DNA of 64,000 nucleotides from Ferrimonas senticii DSM 18821. Lineage in GTDB: Bacteria > Pseudomonadota > Gammaproteobacteria > Enterobacterales > Shewanellaceae. Below the pieces are notes generated by a model. The model saw only the letters and a program-made list of their open reading frames with translations. It was not told where the DNA came from and made no database searches. The DNA lies in contig NZ_AUGM01000019.1 in NCBI RefSeq assembly GCF_000422665.1, forward strand, positions 1-64,000, read 5' to 3'. The first letter of the stretch is position 1. The number at the start of each line of letters is the position of its first letter. Positions 41,590 through 49,458 of the stretch are shown here, piece by piece. The position numbers and the translations under genes are program-made.

Positions 41590-42333
41590 ATGAAGTTGCA
41601 ACTGGGGTTGGCGCTGTTACTGCTAAGCGTCATGCCAGCACAGGCGCAAGAGACCGCCGACGTTAAAGATCAGCGGGATCCGTTCGAATCGTTTAACCGG
41701 GCGATGTGGTACGTCAACTACAACATCCTCGATCCGGTTGCTCGTCCGGTTGTGCACGCCTACGACGACTACATGCCACAGCCAGTGAAAACCGGCTTTA
41801 GCAACTTCTTTGATAACTTCGATGCGCCGTTCAGCGCCGCCAACCATCTATTGCAATGGAAGCCGAAAAAAGCGGGCATCGAAGTGTTGCGATTTACCAT
41901 CAACTCAACCGTTGGCATTTTCGGTATTTTTGATATCGCCAGCGACATGGGCTTGCCAGCTCACCACCAAGAGGAGTTTGGCGAGGTGATGCACAAGTAC
42001 GGGATCCCAAGTGGCCCCTACTTAATGCTGCCACTGTTTGGTCCCACCACGGTGCGTGATGGTGCCGGCGATCTGGTGGACGGTCTGTACTTTCCCTACA
42101 ACCACTTAAATCAGGCGCAAACGATCGGTCGCTGGACCATGGATGGCATCAATGACCGTGCCCAAGTGCGCGATCAGGAGCCGTTGCTGGATAATGCATT
42201 AGACCCGTATGTGTTTGTTAGAGAAGCATATTTCCAAATGCGGGAGTATGATATCTACGACGGCAAGGTGCCGGAACAGCCACAGGAATCGGATGAGTGG
42301 TTGGATGACTATCTCGATGAGATAGATGAATAA
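41590..42333 (+). CDS. mlaA: MlaA/VacJ-family outer-membrane lipid asymmetry protein without lipobox
   Basis: MlaA removes misplaced phospholipids from the outer leaflet of the outer membrane and passes them to MlaC. The 247-residue protein shows the family blocks DPFESFNRAMWYVNYNILDPV (residues 30-50, split across the VacJ domain), FSNFFDNFDAP, GFIFDIAS-like GIFGIFDIASDMG and GPYLMLPLFGPTTVRDG. The signal peptide ends MPAQAQE and contains no Cys, so unlike E. coli MlaA it is probably not a lipoprotein. It has an acidic C-terminal tail. The response regulator gene follows after 13 nt. Confidence 0.9.
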   Translation: MKLQLGLALLLLSVMPAQAQETADVKDQRDPFESFNRAMWYVNYNILDPVARPVVHAYDDYMPQPVKTGFSNFFDNFDAPFSAANHLLQWKPKKAGIEVLRFTINSTVGIFGIFDIASDMGLPAHHQEEFGEVMHKYGIPSGPYLMLPLFGPTTVRDGAGDLVDGLYFPYNHLNQAQTIGRWTMDGINDRAQVRDQEPLLDNALDPYVFVREAYFQMREYDIYDGKVPEQPQESDEWLDDYLDEIDE

Positions 42334-42346
42334 CTAGGACAATAAA

Positions 42347-43492
42347 ATGATGGGGTTGGATGGAGTCAGCGTCCTGATCGTTGAGGACGACCCAGTGTTT
42401 CGTCAATTGGTCGGTGATTATTGCCGTCACCAAGGGATGATCGTCATTGAAGCGGAAGATGGTCAGGATGGCCTTGAACGCTTTAAGCAGCAGCGACCAG
42501 ACTTGATTCTGGTCGATCTGTGCATGCCGCGGATGAGCGGCCAAGAACTGCTGGCGGAGTTAGCTCAGATCGACGCTAACGTGCCTTGTATCGTGATCAC
42601 CGCCAACAAAGCGATGTCTGATGTGGTGGATGCGTTGCGTCATGGTGCTTGGGATTATTTGATGAAACCCTTGACCGATCTGCAGATCTTGCGCAATGCC
42701 ATCAGCGACTGCTTGCAGGAATCCGGTGCGGTCGAGCCTAGCAGCGATGGCAGGCCACAACCACAAACCACCGCAGCAACGGCAGCGGAGTCGTCCCAGC
42801 AGTTGTCACTGGCGGTCAGTGATAATTTCGATGCCCTGCGTAATGATCCGCAAACGGCGCAGATGGTGCAATCGCAACTGTTCCCCGCCGCCGATTGGCA
42901 GGGGGCGCACTGTCGTTTTAGCTACAACTTAGTAAAAACCGACCTCGTCAGTGATCGCTTCTGTGATGGCTTCCAAGTTGACCACAACCACTACTGTGCC
43001 TATCTGGCAAAGATGTCGCCCACAGATACCGCCAATGCGTTCGTATCGGTGCTGATCCGCAGTTTCTTTAATCAAAAGCTCAAACGCTATCGGCAAGGTG
43101 GCAGCAGCGCCATCATCGAACCGTTCACCATGCTCAGCTACTTGAACGAGCAACTGGTGAAATCTGGCCTCAACAGCCAAATTGAGATCTTTTATCTGGC
43201 GCTAGAGCAAACCAGTGGCCGCTTATCGATGGCCCGTTACGGCAAGCAGATAAAACCGTACCTGCAACAACAGGACAACCTGTCGCCGCTGCTGCTGGCG
43301 GAAAGCCCGGTACTGGGTAGCGCCAGCAACATGAAACCACAATCGCACTTTCGCAGCCTCTCACCTGGCCAAAGCCTGCTGTTGCTAGAGGGTGATGAAC
43401 TGGCCAAACAGCAGTTACTGCAGCGGCAAAGGCTTGGGGTGCAACAGGGCGAACACGGCGGTGCGGCGCTGCAACTGACGTTGCTATCCTAG
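42347..43492 (+). CDS. RssB-like response regulator with degenerate PP2C/SpoIIE domain
   Basis: The N-terminal receiver domain (about 6-125) has the acidic pair in VEDD, the phospho-acceptor Asp in ILVDLCMPRMSG (near 56) and the Lys in LMKPLTD. A linker follows, then a PP2C-like domain (about 175-380) with FSYNLVKTDLVSDRFCDGF and NEQLVKSGLNSQIE wording but few of the metal-binding acidic residues of active phosphatases. This is the layout of RssB, the adaptor that targets RpoS to ClpXP, and of related anti-anti-sigma regulators. It follows mlaA by 13 nt. The exact partner is unknown. Confidence 0.8.
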   Translation: MMGLDGVSVLIVEDDPVFRQLVGDYCRHQGMIVIEAEDGQDGLERFKQQRPDLILVDLCMPRMSGQELLAELAQIDANVPCIVITANKAMSDVVDALRHGAWDYLMKPLTDLQILRNAISDCLQESGAVEPSSDGRPQPQTTAATAAESSQQLSLAVSDNFDALRNDPQTAQMVQSQLFPAADWQGAHCRFSYNLVKTDLVSDRFCDGFQVDHNHYCAYLAKMSPTDTANAFVSVLIRSFFNQKLKRYRQGGSSAIIEPFTMLSYLNEQLVKSGLNSQIEIFYLALEQTSGRLSMARYGKQIKPYLQQQDNLSPLLLAESPVLGSASNMKPQSHFRSLSPGQSLLLLEGDELAKQQLLQRQRLGVQQGEHGGAALQLTLLS

Positions 43493-44449
43493 GTTTTCTA
43501 TCAGCGCTTTGGGGGTTTGTTCCGCCAGAAATTGGCGCAGATACTGATGAGCTGGATCGCCATCGAGCATCGGGCTCCAAAGCATATTGACGCAGATTTC
43601 ATCCAAGCCAAATGGCAATGCCACTGAGGTTAAGCCAAAGCAGTTTTGCAGATGTCGCGCAAACTGTGATCCGCAAACAAAGATCATGTCCGAGTGCTGC
43701 GCCATCATCGCGGCGCTGTGAAAATCTGGCACTTGGGCACCGATCCGACGTTGCTTACCTTCGCTTCCCAATACCTCATCCATCAGCCACAGATCGCTGC
43801 CCTCAACGTTGATGGTGATGTGAGTTGCCGCTAAGAATCTCTGTTTGGTTAGCGGCTGCGCTAACAACGGGTGATGCTGGCGCAATAGCACTCGGTGATG
43901 GTCCTGATACAGCACTTGCCGACTCAGATCCGCTGGCAGGCTACTTTGATGCCAATTGCGCGGTGAGCGCGGATCGGTGTCTCGAGCTAACACCAGCAGA
44001 TCGATATCGCCACGGCGCAGTTGCTGGAATTGTTCACCACTTTGCGGCAAAAAGCGCAGCTTTAGGTGCGGCGCCTGCCGATTGAGTTGTGGCAGCAGCG
44101 GCAGCAAAATCGGAAACGCTTTTTCCGCCATCACCAAGGTCAATTGCCGCTGACTGGTCAGCGGTTCAAACACCGTCGGTTGCAGCATCGCCCGCGACAG
44201 TTGCAGCCATTGCTGTAACTGTGGCTGCAGCGCTAGCGCCTTGGGGGTTGCTCGCAGCCCTTGGCCATGGCGGACAAATAGCGGATCATCCAGTGCTTGG
44301 CCAAGCTGTTGGCGCAGTTTCGCCAACTGTTTACTGACTGCCGATTGACTGATGTGTAGCCGCTTGGCAGCGGCACTGACATTGGGCTGTTCCAGCAAAA
44401 TTGCCAACAGTTGCAGCAGGTTTAGATCCAGTGGTTCAAGTGACTTCAA
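43484..44449 (-). CDS. LysR-family transcriptional regulator
   Basis: This 321-residue regulator has the LysR helix-turn-helix at about 8-65 (LQLLAILLEQPNVSAAAKRLHISQ with recognition helix SQSAVSKQLAKLR) and a periplasmic-binding-like effector domain. It is divergent from the Bcr/CflA transporter gene with 98 nt between the starts, so it probably controls it. Its 3' end overlaps the response regulator gene by 9 nt in convergent orientation. Ligand unknown. Confidence 0.92.
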   Translation of the reverse strand: MKSLEPLDLNLLQLLAILLEQPNVSAAAKRLHISQSAVSKQLAKLRQQLGQALDDPLFVRHGQGLRATPKALALQPQLQQWLQLSRAMLQPTVFEPLTSQRQLTLVMAEKAFPILLPLLPQLNRQAPHLKLRFLPQSGEQFQQLRRGDIDLLVLARDTDPRSPRNWHQSSLPADLSRQVLYQDHHRVLLRQHHPLLAQPLTKQRFLAATHITINVEGSDLWLMDEVLGSEGKQRRIGAQVPDFHSAAMMAQHSDMIFVCGSQFARHLQNCFGLTSVALPFGLDEICVNMLWSPMLDGDPAHQYLRQFLAEQTPKALIENLG

Positions 44450-44547
44450 GGTATTCCTTTGGGGAATGATTTGCTTTCTTATAAATCATTTTTATTCATA
44501 TCTGGTGATCCTTACAATAGCGCCGCTTAACTATTGAAGAGGTACCC

Positions 44548-45741
44548 GTGAAGCTTCCAACCTTTGTGCTGTTTATGATGATGGTGATGTTTTCACCATT
44601 GGCAATCGATGTGTTTTTACCGGCATTACCGCGAATGGCGGCGTTTTATGACGCACCGCTGGCGATGTTGCAGGCATTGGTGCCACTGTTTGTGTTGTGC
44701 ATGGGGTTTGGTCAGCTGGTTGCGGGGCCGATGGCGGATCGCTTTGGCCGTCGACCGATGGCGTTAGCGGGCGTGCTGGTTTACGTGGTAGCGGCGATCG
44801 GCAGTGCCTTGGCGCCAACCGTAGAGGTGCTGTGGGCACTGCGAGCGCTGCAAGGTTTTGGTACCTGTGCGATTGTGGTAGCCGCTTATTCAGGGGTGCG
44901 CGATCGCTACAACGGCCCGAAACTGACGGCGATCTACAGCTACCTAAATGGGGTGATTTGCGTCAGCCCGGCCTTGGCACCGCTGCTGGGCGGAATTTTA
45001 ACCGAACAGTTTAACTGGCAAGCCAATTTCTGGTTTATGAGTATCTTTGGTGCGGTGGTTGGCCTGCTGTTGTGGTTTGGTTTACCAGAAACGCGTCCAG
45101 CGGACACCCAAACCGAAGGTAAGTTGATCAGCTGGCAGCGCTATCAACCGGTGCTGGGCAACCCCCAATTCCAGTTTTACGCCGGCATGGTGACCTTATC
45201 GTTTACGGTGATTCTGGCGTATGTGTCGTTCTCTACCGATGTGTTGATGGTACAGATGCAGCAAAGTCCGATGGCGTTTGCGTTGTGGTTTGGCTCTAAT
45301 GCGGCGATCAACATTGTTGGTGCCTTTGTCGCCCCGACCTTGATCAGTAAATTAGGGCGTCGCAACGGTTTACTGTTTGGTTGTTGCGCTTGTGTGCTGG
45401 CGGCAATTGCGCTGCTGTTGATGCAACACAGCAGCCACCCATTGGCGTTTATGGCGCCGGTTTATCTAGCGGCGATGGGCTTTTGTGTGTTGTTGGCGGT
45501 GGGCACTGGGGCGGCGATGGCGCCGTTCGCTGAACGCGCTGGTACTGCATCGGCGCTGATGGGACTGCTGCAGATGAGTGGCGCAGCGGTATTGGTTGGT
45601 GTGGTCAGTGTGCTTGGGGTTTCCAGCATGGTGGCATTGGCGATCACCATGATATTGCCGGCACTATGGTGGTTGGCGTTTCGCCTGCGCGGCGGTTACC
45701 GCCAAGTACGGCTTGATCTGGCCAGCCAACCACAAGTTTGA
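44548..45741 (+). CDS. Bcr/CflA-family multidrug MFS transporter
   Basis: This 397-residue inner-membrane protein has twelve helices and the DHA1/Bcr features: SPLAIDVFLPALPRM in helix 1, the motif A loop GPMADRFGRRPMAL (near 68-81) and YSGVRDRYNGPKL. It probably exports drugs or metabolites by proton antiport. GTG at 44548 is the start, with AAGAGG 4 nt upstream. LysR control from the divergent gene is likely. Confidence 0.9.
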   Translation: MKLPTFVLFMMMVMFSPLAIDVFLPALPRMAAFYDAPLAMLQALVPLFVLCMGFGQLVAGPMADRFGRRPMALAGVLVYVVAAIGSALAPTVEVLWALRALQGFGTCAIVVAAYSGVRDRYNGPKLTAIYSYLNGVICVSPALAPLLGGILTEQFNWQANFWFMSIFGAVVGLLLWFGLPETRPADTQTEGKLISWQRYQPVLGNPQFQFYAGMVTLSFTVILAYVSFSTDVLMVQMQQSPMAFALWFGSNAAINIVGAFVAPTLISKLGRRNGLLFGCCACVLAAIALLLMQHSSHPLAFMAPVYLAAMGFCVLLAVGTGAAMAPFAERAGTASALMGLLQMSGAAVLVGVVSVLGVSSMVALAITMILPALWWLAFRLRGGYRQVRLDLASQPQV

Positions 45742-45755
45742 ATTTAAACTGAACA

Positions 45756-45779
45756 AGAGCGCTGCGGCGCTCTTTTTTT
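45756..45779 (+). terminator. Terminator of the MFS gene
   Basis: AGAGCGC and GCGCTCT pair around TGCG, followed by seven T. Confidence 0.9.
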
Positions 45780-45941
45780 ACGGCACTTTTTGGCGCGAGC
45801 CGAATCACATTGGCTGAGCAAAATTCGCGATAGATCGAATATTCGTTTCACCAGCTAAAATTGCGTTGACCTTGGTGCAACTCCAACGAGTAACCTTGGT
45901 CTAATCCCTTAACTTCATTTGTTTAATTGACAGGATCTTTC

Positions 45942-46595
45942 GTGAAAAAACTGATTGCTGCCGTCTGCCTATCCATGGCTTCTGTATCCGCTTGGGCGGC
46001 CGACTTCCGTGAAGGCTTGCACTACTATGACGTCAACCCAAATGGTTCGACCCTTGAGCCAACGGTGACTGAGTTTTTCTCTCTGTACTGCGGCAACTGC
46101 TACAACATGGAATCGAAGTACCTGCCAATGATCGTGCCGGATATCGAGAAACGCGGCATCAAGTTTGAGCAGAAGCACGTCAACTTCTCCCGCGATGAGC
46201 AGGGCGTAAACATGGTGCGTGCGTTTGTGATCATGACCCAGCTGCCAGAGAACAAACCGCTAAAAGACAAGTTATTTGAACTGAACCACGCCAAAGATCA
46301 CGATCACTCCGCCCACGTAGCTGCCGGTGAACCAGAGCCAGAAAAGACCCTGAAAACCATGGCTGACATCCGCAAGGTGTTTGTTGAGTTTGGCGTAGAT
46401 GGCGCTAAGTTCGATGAGCTGGCTAACTCTGACTTCACCAACAACTCGGTGAAGATGTGGGATCGTCAGCAGAGCCAGTTCCGCATCGAATCTATCCCAA
46501 CCTTTATCGTTAACAACCGTTACCAAGTGAACATGGGTTCGATCCGTACCGTTGACGAGCTGATCGAGATGATGGACTACCTGTCTAAGAAGTAA
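45942..46595 (+). CDS. dsbA: Periplasmic thiol:disulfide oxidase DsbA
   Basis: DsbA introduces disulfide bonds into secreted proteins. From a GTG at 45942 (AGGA 6 nt upstream) it has 217 residues with a signal peptide ending SAWA (about 19). The thioredoxin-fold active site is CGNC in FFSLYCGNCYNME, a variant of the usual CPHC, and the cis-Pro lies in ESIPTF near 185. A His/Glu-rich insert (HAKDHDHSAHVAAGEPEPEK) lies in the helical domain near 115-134. The regular DsbB is not in the window. Confidence 0.92.
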   Translation: MKKLIAAVCLSMASVSAWAADFREGLHYYDVNPNGSTLEPTVTEFFSLYCGNCYNMESKYLPMIVPDIEKRGIKFEQKHVNFSRDEQGVNMVRAFVIMTQLPENKPLKDKLFELNHAKDHDHSAHVAAGEPEPEKTLKTMADIRKVFVEFGVDGAKFDELANSDFTNNSVKMWDRQQSQFRIESIPTFIVNNRYQVNMGSIRTVDELIEMMDYLSKK

Positions 46596-46615
46596 GACTT
46601 AGGCCGCTTCATAAG

Positions 46616-46654
46616 AAACGCCTCGCTGCTGGATTACAGAGCGAGGCGTTTTTG
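46616..46654. terminator. Bidirectional terminator between dsbA and chrR
   Basis: AACGCCTCGC and GCGAGGCGTT pair around a 13-nt loop, with TTTTTG following on the plus strand. Confidence 0.85.
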
Positions 46655-46672
46655 TTATCCAAGGCCCAACTT

Positions 46673-47350
46673 TTAGGGCTTGAAGAACAATTGCGATAAC
46701 GGGTTGAGCATTCTGGCTAGGCCAGAGGTGAAATGTAGCGGCGCATCCACGGCGCTGATCACCAAGCAGTCTTCGTCGGCATCGGTATACGGCTGATGTT
46801 CATGGCGCTGATCCAGCGCGATAAAATCGCCGACCTTGTAATCGCCTTCGGCATCGCTGAAGCCGCCATGTAGTACCAAGGTCAACTCGTTGCCACGGTG
46901 GGTGTGGCTGGGCACCTTGGTATTGCGATCCATGTGGATGAGCTGCAATGAGTGGTCGCCAAGCTCTAAGCGAGCTTGGTGCAACTTGCCGGGCTGGGCA
47001 GACCAACCACCGATTTTATTGAGCTGGTTGCTTAGCACTCGCGGCAGTCGGAAGCTGTGGTGCTGCAATTGCAAATGTTGCTGCTCACTACTTTGGGCGA
47101 CCGCGATGGTGTTGTCGTTGCTCGGTAGCTTTTCCAACATCCCTTCCAACATCGCCTCTAACCGTGGCTCGTTTGGGCTTGCTGTCAGTGCTTGACGCGC
47201 CAGCTGTTGTTCATGTACTTCGACTTGGTTGCGGCAATGAGGGCACATCTCGACATGCGCTGCGACCAGCAGTGCGACGCCACCGTCGAGCTGACCGTCG
47301 GCGTATTGCTGCAACAGCTGAGGCTGTGGGTGGTGAGTAATGTTAGTCAT
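46673..47350 (-). CDS. chrR: ChrR-type zinc anti-sigma factor with cupin domain
   Basis: ChrR holds an ECF sigma factor inactive until singlet oxygen or a related stress arrives. The 225-residue protein has an N-terminal zinc anti-sigma domain with H6/H7, H32, C36 and C39 (AAHVEMCPHC), the ligands known from Rhodobacter ChrR. The C-terminal cupin (about 120-215) keeps HTHRGNE and a later His in RHEHQPY, matching the second zinc site. The start overlaps the sigma gene stop by 8 nt. Release of the sigma factor should switch on the two promoters described below. Confidence 0.93.
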   Translation of the reverse strand: MTNITHHPQPQLLQQYADGQLDGGVALLVAAHVEMCPHCRNQVEVHEQQLARQALTASPNEPRLEAMLEGMLEKLPSNDNTIAVAQSSEQQHLQLQHHSFRLPRVLSNQLNKIGGWSAQPGKLHQARLELGDHSLQLIHMDRNTKVPSHTHRGNELTLVLHGGFSDAEGDYKVGDFIALDQRHEHQPYTDADEDCLVISAVDAPLHFTSGLARMLNPLSQLFFKP

Positions 47351-47942
47351 CGATAAGCTCCCGAATTTTGGCCAAGGCCAGACGCAGCCGCGATTTAACG
47401 GTGCCTAGCGGTATATCTAAGGCGTCTGCAACCTCTTGTTGTGAGCGATCCTCAAAATAGATCATCTCCACCACCAGTCGCTGTGGATCCGGTAGACGGT
47501 TGCAATAGCTTTTGAGTTGTTGACGAAGGATGCCGCCGTCGAGGCGTGGCTCTTCATGGTCAAAGTCGGCTTCCAGATCAAGATAGATCTCTTCAGCACA
47601 CAGCTGCTCTGGCCGAGCTTGCTGGCGCCGCAGCATATCAAAGCGGACGTTACGGGCGATGGTAAACAACCAGGTCGATACCTGCCCTTTGTCGCGGTGA
47701 TAAAGATGCGCTTTGAGCCACACCTTGGTCATGGTTTCTTGCACCATCTCTTCCGCTTGGGCGTCGCTGGTGAAGTGTTTGCGCGCATGATTTAACAGTC
47801 GCGGTGCGTAATAGCGAAACAATCTGGCAAATGCCGCCTTGTCCTGCAGATCGGCGATACGTTGGATCCACAGTCTTTGCTGGTCGGCATCTGCGACGGC
47901 GTCCTGCCCCATCGCAACAATACTCTGTGTGGCCTCAATCAT
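47343..47942 (-). CDS. rpoE: RpoE-like ECF sigma factor of the ChrR regulon
   Basis: This 199-residue sigma factor has region 2 (about 30-105: LFRYYAPRLLNHARKHF, EEMVQETMTKVW, STWLFTIARNVRFDMLRR) and region 4 (about 140-195: LPDPQRLVVEMIYFEDRS and EVADALDIPLGTVKSRL). It is the group that pairs with ChrR, distinct from the envelope-stress RpoE with RseA. Its own promoter carries the same TGATCC-N16-CGTA as the lipid operon, so it is predicted to be autoregulated. Confidence 0.94.
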   Translation of the reverse strand: MIEATQSIVAMGQDAVADADQQRLWIQRIADLQDKAAFARLFRYYAPRLLNHARKHFTSDAQAEEMVQETMTKVWLKAHLYHRDKGQVSTWLFTIARNVRFDMLRRQQARPEQLCAEEIYLDLEADFDHEEPRLDGGILRQQLKSYCNRLPDPQRLVVEMIYFEDRSQQEVADALDIPLGTVKSRLRLALAKIRELIDD

Positions 47943-47982
47943 CTGTGATTATCTCGTGTTACCGGTGGCTTTACCAGCTTGC

Positions 47983-48008
47983 TACGAAAGCGAAACAAAG
48001 TGGGATCA
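47983..48008 (-). promoter_or_regulatory. ChrR-regulon ECF promoter of the sigma operon
   Basis: On the minus strand TGATCC (48008-48003), a 16-nt spacer and CGTA (47986-47983) lie 41 nt before the sigma start. The same elements and the same spacing occur at 48656-48681. In Rhodobacter the RpoE/ChrR promoters carry TGATCC at -35. Confidence 0.8.
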
Positions 48009-48596
48009 CTGATTACTGTTTTTTAGCATGCTATCGATCAGTTGCAGTGTTGGATTGGGGCTGTCCAGCTGCCACAACCGATGTTTGTCTTCGCCACTGA
48101 GCGGCAGGATCTCCAGCCAGCGCTGCGCAACCCAGGTGGCGTCGTCAAAATGCGGCTCCGGATATAGCTGCGCCAGATCCTGATACGCCTCGTATACCCG
48201 CTGCAGTTGTTCGGCGACCAGCAGCTGCTGTGGCTTGATGGCCAGCTGTGGCCACTGTGGCAGTACGGTGGCGCTGCCGACTCGCAAACCGTCGCTTTGG
48301 CTGCGGATGGGACCGATCTGCAGTCGTTCCAGCCCCGCGACAGTGACACCCAACATGCCCCCTTCCAGTTGGTCAAAATCGACCACCTCCACTCGAGTGG
48401 CAAACGGGTAGATGTGGCTGTTGTCATCCTTATTGCCTTGCTCATTAAGCATACAGACCGCAAAACCATGGCCGCGTTGCAGGCTTTCTTTAATCATTCG
48501 TAGGTAGCGAGGCTCGAAAATCCGCAGCGGCAAGCGGCCGCCAGGAAACACCTGACTGGTTAACGGAAATAGGGGGAGTTCGGCGAACTGCTGCAT
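48006..48596 (-). CDS. LON-domain (N-terminal Lon-like) protein
   Basis: This 196-residue protein resembles the free-standing LON substrate-binding domain proteins without protease. The start ELPLFPLTSQVFPGGRLPLRIFEPRYLRM is typical, followed by GHGFAVCMLNEQGN and VEVVDFDQLEGGMLGVTVAGLERL. A helical C-terminal part follows. Its TGA stop is also the first three bases of the -35 element of the sigma promoter. It lies between the sigma gene and the lipid operon and runs with the sigma gene; whether it belongs to the regulon is not clear. Confidence 0.88.
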   Translation of the reverse strand: MQQFAELPLFPLTSQVFPGGRLPLRIFEPRYLRMIKESLQRGHGFAVCMLNEQGNKDDNSHIYPFATRVEVVDFDQLEGGMLGVTVAGLERLQIGPIRSQSDGLRVGSATVLPQWPQLAIKPQQLLVAEQLQRVYEAYQDLAQLYPEPHFDDATWVAQRWLEILPLSGEDKHRLWQLDSPNPTLQLIDSMLKNSNQ

Positions 48597-48655
48597 CGTT
48601 GACCTCCATCAAAATGATTTTCTGTTGCTACGCTTAAAAAGGAGAAGTAGTTCAC

Positions 48656-48681
48656 TGATCCTATTGGACAAATCGGTCGTA
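48656..48681 (+). promoter_or_regulatory. ChrR-regulon ECF promoter of the lipid operon
   Basis: TGATCC (48656-48661), 16 nt, CGTA (48678-48681), 57 nt before the SDR start. It is the twin of the sigma-gene promoter. Confidence 0.82.
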
Positions 48682-48738
48682 AGCCGATGGTTGAAAGGCG
48701 CAGTGTTGGCGCAATTGCAAACCACTAAGTGAGGGCAG

Positions 48739-49458
48739 ATGGCCACGGTTTTGATCACCGGCGCAAGTTCTGGAATTGGCGCACAGCTCGCAAAAGACTA
48801 CGCGGCAAAAGGCTGGAAGGTTTACGCCTGCGGGCGTGAGCCAACTCGGCTGGAACCGCTGCAACAGTTTGGTGCGGTCACCTGCTTGCGCTTTGATGTC
48901 ACCGATCCACAGCAATGCGCCGCCAGCCTTGGTGGGATAACGGACATTGATCTGGCGATCTTAAACGCCGGAACCTGCGAGTACATCGATTGCGACGATT
49001 GGCAGGCCGACAAGTTTGGTCAGGTGATCCGCGCTAACCTCGACAGCGTCAACTATTGCCTGGCGGCGCTGTTGCCCAACCTGAAGACCGGTAGTGCCTT
49101 GGCGGTTGTTGATAGTCTGGCGCGGCTGCTGCCCTTTACCCGTTCGCAGGCGTACGGTGCCAGTAAAGCGGCGGTGCACTACCTGACCCAGACCTTGGCG
49201 GTTGATCTGGAGCCAAAAGGGATCAGGGTGGTGGCGGTGTCGCCGGGGTTTGTTAAAACGCCGCTGACCGATCGCAATCAATTTGCGATGCCAACCCTGC
49301 TGTCGGTCGAGGAAGCGAGCAGACGGATTAGCCAAGGGATTGCCTCTAATAAGGCGGTGGTGGCTTTTCCAAAGCGACTGTATTGGACCCTAACCCTGTT
49401 GTCGTGGCTGCCACTACGTTGGCAGTACAAGTTGTGTAGAAGGATGAAAGGCGAATGA
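48739..49458 (+). CDS. Short-chain dehydrogenase of the ChrR regulon
   Basis: This 239-residue SDR opens the lipid operon. It has the cofactor loop TGASSGIG (7-14), NAG in LAILNAGTCE, a Ser in VVDSLARL, and the active-site YGASK (Y139 region), so it should be a working NAD(P)-dependent reductase. In ChrR regulons of other bacteria an SDR is regularly the first gene. Its substrate is unknown. The stop overlaps the next gene by 4 nt. Confidence 0.9.
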   Translation: MATVLITGASSGIGAQLAKDYAAKGWKVYACGREPTRLEPLQQFGAVTCLRFDVTDPQQCAASLGGITDIDLAILNAGTCEYIDCDDWQADKFGQVIRANLDSVNYCLAALLPNLKTGSALAVVDSLARLLPFTRSQAYGASKAAVHYLTQTLAVDLEPKGIRVVAVSPGFVKTPLTDRNQFAMPTLLSVEEASRRISQGIASNKAVVAFPKRLYWTLTLLSWLPLRWQYKLCRRMKGE

